Source: Verrucomicrobiales bacterium
GTDB taxonomy: Bacteria > Verrucomicrobiota > Verrucomicrobiia > Verrucomicrobiales > SLCJ01
Length of the DNA stretch: 15,494 nucleotides
Assembly (NCBI GenBank): GCA_007125835.1
Contig: SLCJ01000388.1
Coordinates: forward strand, 1-15,494
Reading direction: 5' to 3'
The first letter of the stretch is position 1. Each line of letters starts with the position of its first letter. The notes below the pieces were generated by a model. The model made no database searches, was not told where the DNA came from, and saw only the letters and a list, made by a program, of their open reading frames with translations. The position numbers and the translations under genes are program-made. Of the stretch, positions 1 through 7,838 are shown piece after piece.

Positions 1-2
1 CG

Positions 3-407
3 ATCACGCCGGTTGAGCTGGAGGCGCTGCCCCTCGACGCGATCCTCGAGCCGCTGCCCGAGCCGCCACCGCCACCCCCGGAAACACCCCCTCCCGAGCG
101 CCCGCGCCCCACGCCCCCTGAACCCCAGCCACCATCCGCCGCACCGGCCATTTTCACCGAGGCGGGCACCGGGCGTTTCCCGCTGCCTCCCTACCCCGAC
201 GAGGCCCGGCGCCGCGGCTGGGAAGGGAGGGTGATGCTTCGTGTCGCCATTGACGAGAACGGCCGGGCCGGCGTGCCCTCCATCGAGGAAAGCAGCGGCT
301 ACGCCCTGCTCGACCGCACCGCCGCCGACTGGATCCGCCGCCGCTGGCGGTGGGATGCCGGCAGCCCGCGCCAATACCGCATCCCCATTGTTTTCGAACT
401 CCGCTGA
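3..407 (+). CDS. tonB: TonB-family energy transducer, C-terminal part (5' end outside window)
   Basis: Open from the left edge to TGA at 405-407; 134 residues are visible and the start lies upstream of the window. The visible part begins in a linker with a proline-rich stretch (PEPPPPPPETPPPERPRP, about residues 20-37) of the kind that spans the periplasm in TonB proteins. It ends in a TonB C-terminal domain: YPDEARRRGWEGRV, then IDENGRAG, then SSGYALLD and a terminal W-R-W region. This domain contacts TonB boxes of outer-membrane receptors and passes on energy from the ExbB/ExbD motor. The stop lies 5 bp before the exbB start, so the three genes form one operon. The N-terminal membrane anchor is not visible, so TonB versus a TolA-like variant rests on the C-terminal domain, which is clearly TonB-like. 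Confidence 0.88.
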   Translation: MTPVELEALPLDAILEPLPEPPPPPPETPPPERPRPTPPEPQPPSAAPAIFTEAGTGRFPLPPYPDEARRRGWEGRVMLRVAIDENGRAGVPSIEESSGYALLDRTAADWIRRRWRWDAGSPRQYRIPIVFELR

Positions 408-412
408 TTTCC

Positions 413-1099
413 ATGAACACACCCCTTGCTAACATCATCATCCGTCTGTTTCAGGATGGCGGGCCCGTCATGTGGCCCATCGCCCTGGTCCTCGTCATTG
501 CCGTTTGCGTCGTCTTCGAGCGCGTCTTCTGGTGGCTGCGCGCCACCGCCTCCCGCAAGCCCGCCGACGTGGAGAAATGCTTCGCCGCCATCGAAGCGGG
601 CGACCTCGAAGCCGCGGAAAAAATCGCCTCCGGCAAAAGCGATCCCATCCTGCGCATGGTCCACGAAGGCCTCTCGCACCGCGACGCCGCCTTCCACGGA
701 GCCCTGCAGTCCGCCGCCAGCCGCGAACTTCGATCCGGAGCACGCTTCCTCACCGCACTCGACACCATCGTCACCATCGCCCCGCTGCTCGGCCTGTTGG
801 GCACCGTCACGGGAATCATGGCCAGCTTCATGGCCATGGGCGGCGTGGAATTGGAAATCGAGAAAGTTACCGGCGGGATCAGCGAGGCCTTGATTACCAC
901 TGCCTTCGGTCTTGCCATCGCCATTGTCACCCTCGTGCCCTACAACTGGTGCAATTCAAAGCTCACCCGCCTGCAACAGGATCTCGAATTCGCAGCCAAC
1001 AGCCTTGAAGTGATGCTCGCCGCGAGAGGCTGGCGCGTCGGCAGCGTGCCGGCCGCCGTCGCCACCGGCGAACCGATCGCCCCTTCCCACCGCGCATGA
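413..1099 (+). CDS. exbB: ExbB/TolQ/MotA-family proton channel protein
   Basis: 228 residues. ExbB forms the inner-membrane oligomer that, with ExbD, uses the proton motive force to energise TonB. Three hydrophobic segments are visible: about 18-38, 118-142 and 158-180, with a cytoplasmic region between the first two. The family signature is clear: APLLGLLGTVTGIM at 123-136 and GGISEALITTAFGLAIAI at 154-171. The reading frame stays open upstream to an ATG at 350, but that extension would overlap tonB and is basic and proline-rich; starting at 413 (MNTPLANIII) gives a normal ExbB length and a 5-bp spacing to tonB. No Shine-Dalgarno sequence precedes the start, so translation may depend on coupling to tonB. 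Its stop overlaps the exbD start. Position next to a TonB gene favours ExbB over TolQ. Confidence 0.93.
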   Translation: MNTPLANIIIRLFQDGGPVMWPIALVLVIAVCVVFERVFWWLRATASRKPADVEKCFAAIEAGDLEAAEKIASGKSDPILRMVHEGLSHRDAAFHGALQSAASRELRSGARFLTALDTIVTIAPLLGLLGTVTGIMASFMAMGGVELEIEKVTGGISEALITTAFGLAIAIVTLVPYNWCNSKLTRLQQDLEFAANSLEVMLAARGWRVGSVPAAVATGEPIAPSHRA

Positions 1100-1542
1100 A
1101 AATCCCCAGCCCCATCTCCACGCGGAAGGCCCGGCTCGAGATCGTGCCGATGATCGACATCATGTTCTTTCTGCTCGCCGCCTTCGTCCTGGTCAGCCTC
1201 ACCATGGTCAAGCAGTTGACGATTTCCGTCGATCTCCCTGCCGCCATCGAAGCCGCCATGGACCACACGCCCGACCCCTTCTCCATTGGTGTCGACAGCG
1301 AGGGAAACGTATTTGTCGGCACCGAACGCGTCGACCTACCGGAACTCCGCCAACGCCTCGAATCCCGCCTCCAACGCGACCCCAACACCGCCGTCACCAT
1401 CAGCGGCGACACCACCACCACCCACGGCGCCATGGTTTCCGTGCTCGAATTCGTCCGCGCCTGCGGCGTCCACCGCGTCGCCTTCGCCGTGCGCACGCGC
1501 AGCAACGAGGGTGCGGGCGCGACGCCGCCTGCCAACGACTGA
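1096..1542 (+). CDS. exbD: ExbD/TolR-family biopolymer transport protein
   Basis: 148 residues. ExbD is the second motor subunit: a single membrane helix carrying the proton-responsive aspartate, plus a small periplasmic domain. The diagnostic segment is LEIVPMIDIMFFLLAAFVL at about 14-32, with the conserved Asp at 21 at the membrane entry. The rest (about 40-135) fits the periplasmic domain, including a DSEGNVFV strand pair. The ATG overlaps the exbB stop as ATGA (1096-1099), a classic translational-coupling arrangement. The C-terminal tail (SNEGAGATPPAND) is low in complexity and probably unstructured. Length is normal for the family. Confidence 0.93.
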   Translation: MKIPSPISTRKARLEIVPMIDIMFFLLAAFVLVSLTMVKQLTISVDLPAAIEAAMDHTPDPFSIGVDSEGNVFVGTERVDLPELRQRLESRLQRDPNTAVTISGDTTTTHGAMVSVLEFVRACGVHRVAFAVRTRSNEGAGATPPAND

Positions 1543-1578
1543 AGCCCGCCGGGTTGTTTACCCTGATCTCCGCTCACA

Positions 1579-2112
1579 ATGCCATCAAACAAATCCAGCA
1601 CACTTTCTTCTCCGTGGCTCCTGCCAGGCCTTTCCTGCCTGCTCACCCTCGTCCTTGCCACCATCTGCATCATCCAGTGGCAGCGCGAAGCCGCCATCTC
1701 GCAACTCTGGGTCGAAGCGTCGGAACGCGCAGACTCCGCCGAGGCAAAAGCCGCCGAACACGAGCGCCGTATCGAAACCCTCACCTCGCAGAACCTGCGC
1801 CACACCGGACGCATCGAGGAACTAAACAAAACGCTGGCCGAAACCCGCGACGAACTCGACAAACTCCGCCACGCCGCCGCCGAACGCGACACCTATGCCG
1901 CCGCTCTCGAACAGGCCAACGAAGTCATCGAACGCGCCAACGAACAAATCCAGCAAGCCAACGAACGCATTCAGGAGCAGAACGAGAGCGTCGGCAGGAT
2001 GAACGAGACCATGCGCCAACTCGATGAGGAACGCACCCGCCTCGTCGAGCTACTCAACGAGCGCACCGCCGCCTACAACGAACTGATCGAGCGAACCCGG
2101 CCCGGAAACTGA
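1579..2112 (+). CDS. Membrane-anchored coiled-coil protein of unknown function
   Basis: 177 residues, family not recognised. A hydrophobic segment at about 13-34 (WLLPGLSCLLTLVLATICII) should act as an N-terminal membrane anchor, leaving a long, almost wholly helical coiled coil (about 38-172) outside or inside the membrane. Residues 111-147 form five consecutive heptads with Asn at the same position (114, 121, 128, 135, 142) and Ile, Val or Met three residues later (117, 124, 131, 138, 145). At DNA level a 9-mer, GCCAACGAA, recurs at exact 21-bp spacing (1915, 1936, 1957). The gene lies 36 bp after exbD on the same strand and probably shares its transcript, which suggests a partner or scaffold of the TonB motor. 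That role is inference only. No Shine-Dalgarno sequence precedes the ATG. Confidence 0.8.
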   Translation: MPSNKSSTLSSPWLLPGLSCLLTLVLATICIIQWQREAAISQLWVEASERADSAEAKAAEHERRIETLTSQNLRHTGRIEELNKTLAETRDELDKLRHAAAERDTYAAALEQANEVIERANEQIQQANERIQEQNESVGRMNETMRQLDEERTRLVELLNERTAAYNELIERTRPGN

Positions 2113-2215
2113 TACAACAAAACCATTGTGAGCTCGGCGCAGCAGCGGAAATCGAAATGGATCTGATATATGCGCATCGCTCTTGGGAACGCTGGGGGCA
2201 CTTGGTTTTCGATTT

Positions 2216-3127
2216 TTACACGGAGCGGGAGTCTTTGAGGCCGAGGTTGGCGTAGATTTCGCGTGTCGCGTTGGAGCGGTTGAGGGTATAGAAATGGAGG
2301 CCATCCACTCCCTCGGCCAGAAGGTCGGCGCATTGGGCGGTGGCGTAGTGGATGCCGACGCGGGCCACCGCATCGGCATCGCCGTTGGCGCGCTCCACTG
2401 CCTTGAGCAATTTCGCCGGGAAACGGGCACCTGCCGCGAGTTCGGCCATGCGCTGCATGCCGACGATGGAGGAAACCGGCATGATGCCGGCGATAATCGG
2501 CACATCGATGCCAGCGAGTCGGCAGCGGTCGCGAAAATCGAAAAAGTCGTGGTTGTCGAAAAACAGCTGGGTGCAAATGTAGTCTGCTCCCGCGTCCACT
2601 TTCGCCTTCAGGTAATCCATTTCCAACAGGCGGTTTGGTGTCGCCGGGTGCCCTTCCGGGAATCCCGCCACACCAATCCCGAAGCCCTTTGGGTCCCCGT
2701 GGGCACCCCGCTCGTTGAAGCGGCGGATGTAACCCACCAGGTCCGCCGCATGCTGGAACGCGTCGCGATCGCGTTGATAGCCTTCCGCCCCCTGTGGCGG
2801 ATCCCCGCCCAGAGCGAGGATGTTTGACACGCCCTCCCCGGCATAACGTTCCAGGATTTCCTCGATGTCGGCCTCTGAGTGGCACACGCAGGTCAGATGC
2901 GGCACCGGATCGAGATCCGTCTCCCTCTTCAACCGCAGCACCAGGTCATGAGTCAGGTCTCGCGTCGTTCCGCCGGCTCCGTAGGTCACGCTCACGAAAT
3001 CCGGGCGGAACGCCTCCAGCTCGCGGATTGTCCGGTACAATGTCTCAGCCATCGCCTCCGTCTTGGGAGGGAAAAACTCGAATGAAAAAGTAGGTCTTCT
3101 TGAGGCGAAAATATCACGGCAATGCAT
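2216..3127 (-). CDS. metF: 5,10-methylenetetrahydrofolate reductase
   Basis: 303 residues, normal length for bacterial MetF. The enzyme reduces 5,10-methylene-THF to 5-methyl-THF in the cytoplasm, supplying the methyl group for methionine synthase, using FAD. Family motifs are clear: FSFEFFPPKT at 14-23 with the catalytic-type Glu at 17, SVTYGAGGT at 46-54, LALGGDPP at about 104-111 with the flavin-site Asp at 109, and CTQLFFDN in the second half. It reads leftward, 123 bp after the PBP2 gene, and converges with the coiled-coil gene across a 103-bp gap in which I find no convincing terminator. I looked upstream for a SAM- or SAH-type riboswitch and saw none. The ATG at 3127 places the FEFFPP motif at the usual distance from the N-terminus. 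Confidence 0.95.
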   Translation of the reverse strand: MHCRDIFASRRPTFSFEFFPPKTEAMAETLYRTIRELEAFRPDFVSVTYGAGGTTRDLTHDLVLRLKRETDLDPVPHLTCVCHSEADIEEILERYAGEGVSNILALGGDPPQGAEGYQRDRDAFQHAADLVGYIRRFNERGAHGDPKGFGIGVAGFPEGHPATPNRLLEMDYLKAKVDAGADYICTQLFFDNHDFFDFRDRCRLAGIDVPIIAGIMPVSSIVGMQRMAELAAGARFPAKLLKAVERANGDADAVARVGIHYATAQCADLLAEGVDGLHFYTLNRSNATREIYANLGLKDSRSV

Positions 3128-3250
3128 CGGCCGTACCTACAACCACCCACCCCTTCCTTCAACCCCGAATCCCTGGAAACTCAGACATCATGATCTACCC
3201 ACGGAAAAAAGGCATAGAGCAGGGCGGAGCGGAAACAGAATGACACGAGA

Positions 3251-5419
3251 TCAACTGCCTCCGAAAATGCGCCGCAGCAAGCCGGGTCGCCGCTCCGGCT
3301 CTGGCTCGGGTGGGGGCTCGAACACCGGGCGCGCCGGGCGCACCTCGATCTCGTCCAGCACACCGCGCACCGCCTCGTCTTCATCATCGCTCCAAACCCG
3401 GTCGCGTCCTGCCTCCGCCTCGCGCTCGGCGCGCTCGCGGGCGGCGGATTCCGCAAGCTGTAGCGCCTCGGCGATGGCCTCAGAGCGGGCTTCCGCCAGA
3501 AGGCTTTCCTCCGCCTCGCGCTCGGCCTCGAGCAAGGGGCCGAAGAACTCGCTGGCCATGGGAGCGGCGCTCCGTCCGCCGCCCACATTTTCGCCCGGCT
3601 GCCCTTCGTAGAGGATGGCAAAGGCGTAGCGCGGGCGGTCCATGGGAACGATGCCGCAGAACCAGGCAACATTCTGGCGCCGTGCGACGATCCATTGGCC
3701 GGTGCCGGTCTTGCCGCCGAGGCGGCTGCCAGAGATTGCCGCGCTGCGCGCGGTGCCGCCGCCGCTGTTGACCACTGCGTCCAGTGTTTCGTGCAGGGTG
3801 TCGATATGGGAGAGAGTGAAGCCGGTTGGCTCGCCCGGTTGGTTGTTTTCCCGCCGCACCACCGCCAGTCCGTTGTCCTGGACCTGCCGCACCAGCGAGA
3901 CTGTCGGCAGCTCCGTGCCCTTTCCGTAGGCGGCCATCGCACGCGCCATCTGCAGCGGCGTTGCCAGCAGCGGCCCTTGGCCGATGGCAAGGTTGGCGAG
4001 CGACCCGCCGACGATGCGGTCGCGTCCCATCACCCGCCGCGCCCAGGCCTCGTCCGGCACAAAGCCCGCGTTTTCGTTCTGCAGGGGGATGCCGGTGAGA
4101 CGTCCGAATCCGGATTTGTAGGCCACATCGAGAATGGGGTCGGCGCCGGTGCGCAGCGCGACTTGGTAGAACCATGTGTTGGTCGAGCGCGCCATCGCCC
4201 GCACCACGTTGATCTGGCCTTCGTGGTCGCGGTTCCAGTTGTTGAACACACGGTTGCCCACTGCGTATGAGGGCGGGCCCGAGACCAGCGTGTTGGCGGT
4301 AATGGTGCCACTTTCCAAGGCCGCCAGCGCCACCGGCACCTTGAATACCGAAGCCGGCGGATAGGCCGCCTGGAAGGCGCGTGCCAGCAGCGGCTTGTCC
4401 GGATCTTCGCGCAGGCGCTCCCAATCCTCGCTGCGGATGCTGGGCACCCAGAGATTCGGGTCGAACGACGGCCACGAGGCCAGCACCAGAATGTCCCCGG
4501 ACTCGATGTCGATCACGACGATGGCCCCGCGCCGGGCGCGCCGCGACAGAATCCCTTCGGCGCGCTCCTGCATCGAGGCATCGAGGGTGAGTACGACGCT
4601 GTGGCCGGCCACGGCCGGCTGTTCGATCTGTTCGGCGATCTTTTCTCCTTCGGCAGTGAAGAGCTGGCTCAGCCAACCCTCGGTCCCCCGCAAGCTCTCA
4701 TCGTAGGCAAGTTCGATCCCCGAGCGCCCTTCGATATTCTCCCACAGGGGATCGCCGATTTCGATCGGTCCTGTGGGCATCCACCCCACCCGGCCCACAT
4801 TTCCAAGTACATGCGCTGCGGTTTGCCCCATGGGGTAAAAACGCTGATAGGAAGCAAAGAGAAACACGCCGCCGCTGTCCAGCGCCTCCGCCGCCACACC
4901 GAGGCGCGCCAGTTGCTCATCCTCCATCACCGGCGTGAAGGGCAACGGCAGCCAGCGCCGATTTTCGTAATGCCGCAGCACCACCTCGTCATCCAGGTCG
5001 TGTTCGGTGTCCAGAAGATCGTTCACAATCGCGAACCGCCGCCGCGCGTATGCCAGGATCTCCGCATCGGACGCATTGCGCATGAAGGGAAAATTGATCG
5101 CCGCGCGGTATACAACGCGGGTCTGCGCCATCGGGCGGCCGTGGCGGTCGGTGATCAACCCGCGGGGCGGAGGCAGGCGCATGCGCAGCGCGCGGGCCTC
5201 GGTATTCGTCCGCAGCGAAGCCTCGAGAAACCGCAGGGGCTCGCGCTCGTTTCCGGGAGCCAGGAAGGCACTGCCTTGCGCGGCGAGGGGGGCATCGGCG
5301 TCCGTGCCGCCCGGTGCCAGGGCGGAGGCGGGATCCTCCGTCGCCCAGGCCAGCGTGAGTGAGCACAAAAGGGTGCACAAGGCCACCGCAGGCTTGCGTA
5401 TGTGGAAAAAATCGATCAT
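3251..5419 (-). CDS. mrdA: Penicillin-binding protein 2-type D,D-transpeptidase with C-terminal extension
   Basis: 722 residues, about 90 longer than a typical PBP2 (around 630). It should cross-link peptidoglycan during cell elongation, on the outer face of the inner membrane. The N-terminus has a hydrophobic stretch at about 10-26 (ending LAWA before TEDP) that may be an anchor or a cleavable signal. The dimerisation domain carries PPRGLITDRHGRPMA at 84-98. The transpeptidase motifs are all present: SVFK (catalytic Ser 357, Lys 360), STN at 412-414 and KTGTG at 570-574. After about 630 comes an Ala/Glu/Arg-rich helix (to about 675), an acidic patch WSDDEDE, a proline-rich run and a basic-hydrophobic end (GLLRRIFGGS). 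The ATG overlaps the sanA stop (TCAT on + at 5416-5419), so translation is probably coupled. No mreB, mreC, mreD or rodA is nearby. The catalytic assignment is firm; PBP2 versus another class B PBP is likely but not certain. Confidence 0.9.
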   Translation of the reverse strand: MIDFFHIRKPAVALCTLLCSLTLAWATEDPASALAPGGTDADAPLAAQGSAFLAPGNEREPLRFLEASLRTNTEARALRMRLPPPRGLITDRHGRPMAQTRVVYRAAINFPFMRNASDAEILAYARRRFAIVNDLLDTEHDLDDEVVLRHYENRRWLPLPFTPVMEDEQLARLGVAAEALDSGGVFLFASYQRFYPMGQTAAHVLGNVGRVGWMPTGPIEIGDPLWENIEGRSGIELAYDESLRGTEGWLSQLFTAEGEKIAEQIEQPAVAGHSVVLTLDASMQERAEGILSRRARRGAIVVIDIESGDILVLASWPSFDPNLWVPSIRSEDWERLREDPDKPLLARAFQAAYPPASVFKVPVALAALESGTITANTLVSGPPSYAVGNRVFNNWNRDHEGQINVVRAMARSTNTWFYQVALRTGADPILDVAYKSGFGRLTGIPLQNENAGFVPDEAWARRVMGRDRIVGGSLANLAIGQGPLLATPLQMARAMAAYGKGTELPTVSLVRQVQDNGLAVVRRENNQPGEPTGFTLSHIDTLHETLDAVVNSGGGTARSAAISGSRLGGKTGTGQWIVARRQNVAWFCGIVPMDRPRYAFAILYEGQPGENVGGGRSAAPMASEFFGPLLEAEREAEESLLAEARSEAIAEALQLAESAARERAEREAEAGRDRVWSDDEDEAVRGVLDEIEVRPARPVFEPPPEPEPERRPGLLRRIFGGS

Positions 5420-6192
5420 GTGTCGCTGCTTTGGGGGTCAGGCACCTCGGGCACTAGCTCGCGCGGGCCGAGGTGCCGCGGCTGGCTGTCGAGGACGTAA
5501 AGATCAAGCAGAAACTGGACCCGGGCAAGTCGTTCCCGCACCCAGTTCCGCCACCACGCCACCCCCCTTTCCGGCCCCCGCGCATTGAACCCCTCGGCCG
5601 CAATTCCGAAATGGCGGGCGAGACACACGGCACGCTCGTTGTGAAAGCGCTGGCTGATCACCACGATCCGCTCCTGGCCGAACACCTCGCGTGCCCGAAT
5701 CACCGAGTCCAGCGTGCGTAGTCCGGCGAAATCGTAGACAATGCGGTCGGCCGGCACGCCCCGGGCCACCAGCGCACGCCTCATTTCCCGCGGCTCGTTG
5801 TAGCTCTCGTGGCGGTTGTCGCCGGAAACGATCAGAAACGTCACCCGTCCGGCGTGAAACAGTTCGGCTGCCGCCTCCATCCGTCCCTCGAAATACAAAT
5901 TGCGGCGCCCCTCCCCGGCCCACGGCGATGTGCCCAGAACCAGCCCCGCCCGCCCCGCTTCGATCTCCTCGATGTCGTCGTGAACCAAGCCCTTGGAAAA
6001 CATTCGCACATACACATCAGCTCCGGCCACAACCAGCACCGCCAGCATCACCATCACGAGCGACAGCGCCATCAAGCGTTTCAAAACCACTTTCCACACC
6101 GAAGGCTTTTTGGGCTCCACATAGGCAACCTCGAATCCCCCCAAGACCATGGGAGGACGCTTCTTTTGCGAATGGGAATCCCGCTTGATCAT
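5416..6192 (-). CDS. sanA: SanA-like DUF218/YdcF-family envelope protein
   Basis: 258 residues. E. coli SanA is an inner-membrane protein needed for the vancomycin barrier at high temperature; its biochemical activity is not settled. A membrane helix is visible at about 38-58, followed by the DUF218 domain outside. Family motifs match SanA closely: VLGTS at 85-89, SGDN at 123-126, SYNEP at 130-134, DFAGLRTLDS at 154-163, QRFHNERA at 181-188 and LGP at 241-243. The frame is open to 6393, but the extra N-terminus would overlap lipA and is unlike any signal; the ATG at 6192 leaves 37 bp to lipA. The cytoplasmic N-tail (about 37 residues, Lys-rich) is longer than in E. coli SanA. Its stop overlaps the start of the PBP2 gene, tying it to peptidoglycan synthesis. 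Confidence 0.9.
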   Translation of the reverse strand: MIKRDSHSQKKRPPMVLGGFEVAYVEPKKPSVWKVVLKRLMALSLVMVMLAVLVVAGADVYVRMFSKGLVHDDIEEIEAGRAGLVLGTSPWAGEGRRNLYFEGRMEAAAELFHAGRVTFLIVSGDNRHESYNEPREMRRALVARGVPADRIVYDFAGLRTLDSVIRAREVFGQERIVVISQRFHNERAVCLARHFGIAAEGFNARGPERGVAWWRNWVRERLARVQFLLDLYVLDSQPRHLGPRELVPEVPDPQSSDT

Positions 6193-6229
6193 GGTGTGCG
6201 GAGCGGGGTCTGGCGGTGGCGGCGGAACC

Positions 6230-7216
6230 TCACCGGACCGAGCCCGCCCGGGGAAGAGAAATATCGGACTCGGAAAGCTCGAGGCCGGGGAAATCCGGAT
6301 TGCCGATGATGCCGTCTTCCTGCAGCAGGTCCAGCTCGGGCTTGAAATCCGCTGCATGATAGGAACTGCGGACCAGAGGACCCGAGGCCACATGGCGGAA
6401 TCCCTTTGCCTCCGCCACCTCGCGCCAGTAGTCGAACTTCTCCGGCTTCACATATTCGACCACCGGCAGGTGCCTGGGCGAGGGCCGCAGGTATTGTCCC
6501 AGCGTCAGCACCGTCACGCCATGGGCGCGCAAATCATCGAGCGCCAGCTCGATCTCCTCATCGCGTTCGCCGAGGCCGAGCATCAGGCCGCTTTTGGTCA
6601 CCACCCGGCCTCCGGCCATCATCAGCGCCTTGCGCAGCACCGTCAGCGAACGCTCGTATTTTGCCCGCGAACGGACCAGCGGCGTGAGCCGCTCCACGGT
6701 CTCGAGGTTGTGATTGAAAATGTGCGGGCGTGCCTCCATCACCATTTCCAGCGCCCAGTCGCGGTCGTTGAAATCCGGCACCAGAACTTCGATTACGATT
6801 CCCGGCACCGTTTCCCGGACGGCCTGAATCGTGCGCCGGAAATGATCCGCTCCGCCGTCTTTCAAATCATCACGAGCCACCGCCGTGATCACCACGTGGC
6901 GAAGCCTCATCCGCTTGGTCGCCTCGGCCACCCGCTGCGGTTCATCGTCTTCCAGCGCGAACGGCTTTGCCGTTTTCACAGCACAGAACCCGCAGGCACG
7001 CGTGCAGCGGTCGCCGGCGATCATGAATGTTGCGGTACCCTGGCCCCAGCACTCCCATCGGTTGGGGCACTGCGCCTCTTCGCACACGGTATGCAGGCGG
7101 AGGTCGGAGACCAATGTCTTGGTCGACCAAAATACTGGGTTGTTAGGCAGCCGCACCTTGATCCACGAAGGCTTCTTCTCCTGATGCAGCGACGGGTCGA
7201 TTTTTGAGCATCCCAT
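6230..7216 (-). CDS. lipA: Lipoyl synthase
   Basis: 328 residues, normal length. LipA is a radical SAM enzyme that inserts two sulfurs into the octanoyl group on lipoyl domains of 2-oxoacid dehydrogenases and the glycine cleavage H protein. Both iron-sulfur sites are intact: the auxiliary cluster motif CX4CX5C (Cys 45, 50, 56) and the radical SAM motif CX3CX2C (Cys 71, 75, 78). The late RSSYHA motif at 283-288 supplies the serine ligand of the auxiliary cluster. The N-terminal KPSWIKVRLP stretch is also typical. No lipB or lplA lies beside it. It is the first gene of the leftward run lipA-sanA-mrdA(-metF) and is divergent from rnk. The start at 7216 has no clear Shine-Dalgarno sequence. Confidence 0.96.
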   Translation of the reverse strand: MGCSKIDPSLHQEKKPSWIKVRLPNNPVFWSTKTLVSDLRLHTVCEEAQCPNRWECWGQGTATFMIAGDRCTRACGFCAVKTAKPFALEDDEPQRVAEATKRMRLRHVVITAVARDDLKDGGADHFRRTIQAVRETVPGIVIEVLVPDFNDRDWALEMVMEARPHIFNHNLETVERLTPLVRSRAKYERSLTVLRKALMMAGGRVVTKSGLMLGLGERDEEIELALDDLRAHGVTVLTLGQYLRPSPRHLPVVEYVKPEKFDYWREVAEAKGFRHVASGPLVRSSYHAADFKPELDLLQEDGIIGNPDFPGLELSESDISLPRAGSVR

Positions 7217-7224
7217 ATCCGATC

Positions 7225-7252
7225 AGCATAAACCACTCCGCCCCTCGTGCAA
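7225..7252 (-). promoter_or_regulatory. Weak candidate sigma70-type promoter for lipA
   Basis: On the - strand, TTGCAC (7252-7247) and TATGCT (7230-7225) are separated by 16 bp. The match to TTGACA/TATAAT is 3/6 and 4/6. It would start transcription within a few bases of the lipA ATG, giving a near-leaderless message. This is pattern matching only. Confidence 0.2.
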
Positions 7253-7401
7253 GCCATACCGGGGTGCCACATTCAGATTTCCAGCTTCCTGGACAAGCTC
7301 GGCCCGTCCCCCGCGCGGGCGCCCGGGACAGAGGGAAACCGAAATCAGGCGTTCTATTCCGCTTGCTTTCAGTCCTGAAGATTGTTTCTTGATCGATTGC
7401 C

Positions 7402-7818
7402 ATGGAAACGAGAAACATTTATATCACCGGTACGGACAAGGTTCGATTGGAGAAAGTGGTCAACGCCGCGGCGGCCGCCGGAGAGAAAGGGCGTGGGGAC
7501 CTGCAGGGGCTCGTCCAGGAACTGGCCCGGGCCAAGGTCGTCGACTCCACAAGTGTGCGGCCCGACGTCGTGACCATGAACTCCAGGGTGATCCTTGAAG
7601 ACACCGATACCGGCGAGGAAATGGATTTTGTCCTCGCCTTCCCGGATGAAGCCGATGTGGACAAGGGGGCGATTTCGGTTCTTGCTCCGATCGGCACCGC
7701 CATTCTCGGGTATTCGGAGGGCGATGTGGTCGAATGGCCCGTGCCGGACGGCATCCGCCACATTCGCATCCGCAAGATCGTCTACCAACCGGAAGCCGCC
7801 GGCGACACCGAATTGTAA
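7402..7818 (+). CDS. rnk: Rnk/GreA-GreB-like RNA polymerase-associated regulator
   Basis: 138 residues, the same size class as Rnk. Rnk proteins resemble Gre factors: a short N-terminal helical region and a C-terminal FKBP-like domain that binds RNA polymerase near the secondary channel. Here the FKBP-like part is well conserved: DVVTMNSRV at 55-63, LAPIGTAILGYSEGD at 94-108 and YQPEAAGD at 128-135, very close to the same motifs of E. coli Rnk. The N-terminal region (about 12-46) is short and alanine-rich, not the long coiled-coil finger of GreA, so transcript cleavage activity is unlikely. It stands alone on the + strand, divergent from lipA over 185 bp and convergent with the discoidin lipoprotein gene. 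The ATG at 7402 lacks a Shine-Dalgarno sequence. Confidence 0.85.
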   Translation: METRNIYITGTDKVRLEKVVNAAAAAGEKGRGDLQGLVQELARAKVVDSTSVRPDVVTMNSRVILEDTDTGEEMDFVLAFPDEADVDKGAISVLAPIGTAILGYSEGDVVEWPVPDGIRHIRIRKIVYQPEAAGDTEL

Positions 7819-7838
7819 CCGCCCCTCGAATTCGGGCC

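Noticed and set aside
2113..2215. Terminator for the convergent coiled-coil and metF genes
   Set aside because: Only short palindromes (such as ATGCGCAT at 2170-2177) are present; no stem followed by a T-tract on either strand.
2183..2827. 214-codon + strand frame opposite metF
   Set aside because: Complement shadow of a clearly identified metF.
3128..3250. Possible SAM/SAH riboswitch or terminator between the PBP2 gene and metF
   Set aside because: No riboswitch core or matching stems could be traced, and the T6 run on the - strand (near 3207-3212) has no hairpin before it.
4601..5362. 253-codon + strand frame opposite the PBP2 gene
   Set aside because: Antisense to a gene with all transpeptidase motifs; no domain or export signal.
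6149..7207. 352-codon + strand frame opposite lipA and sanA
   Set aside because: Antisense to two well-identified genes; His/Arg/Gln-rich with no recognisable domain.
7301..7332. GC-rich palindromes CCCGCGCGGG and GGGCGCCC between lipA and rnk
   Set aside because: Short, overlapping and expected by chance in GC-rich DNA; no T-tract and no partner elsewhere.
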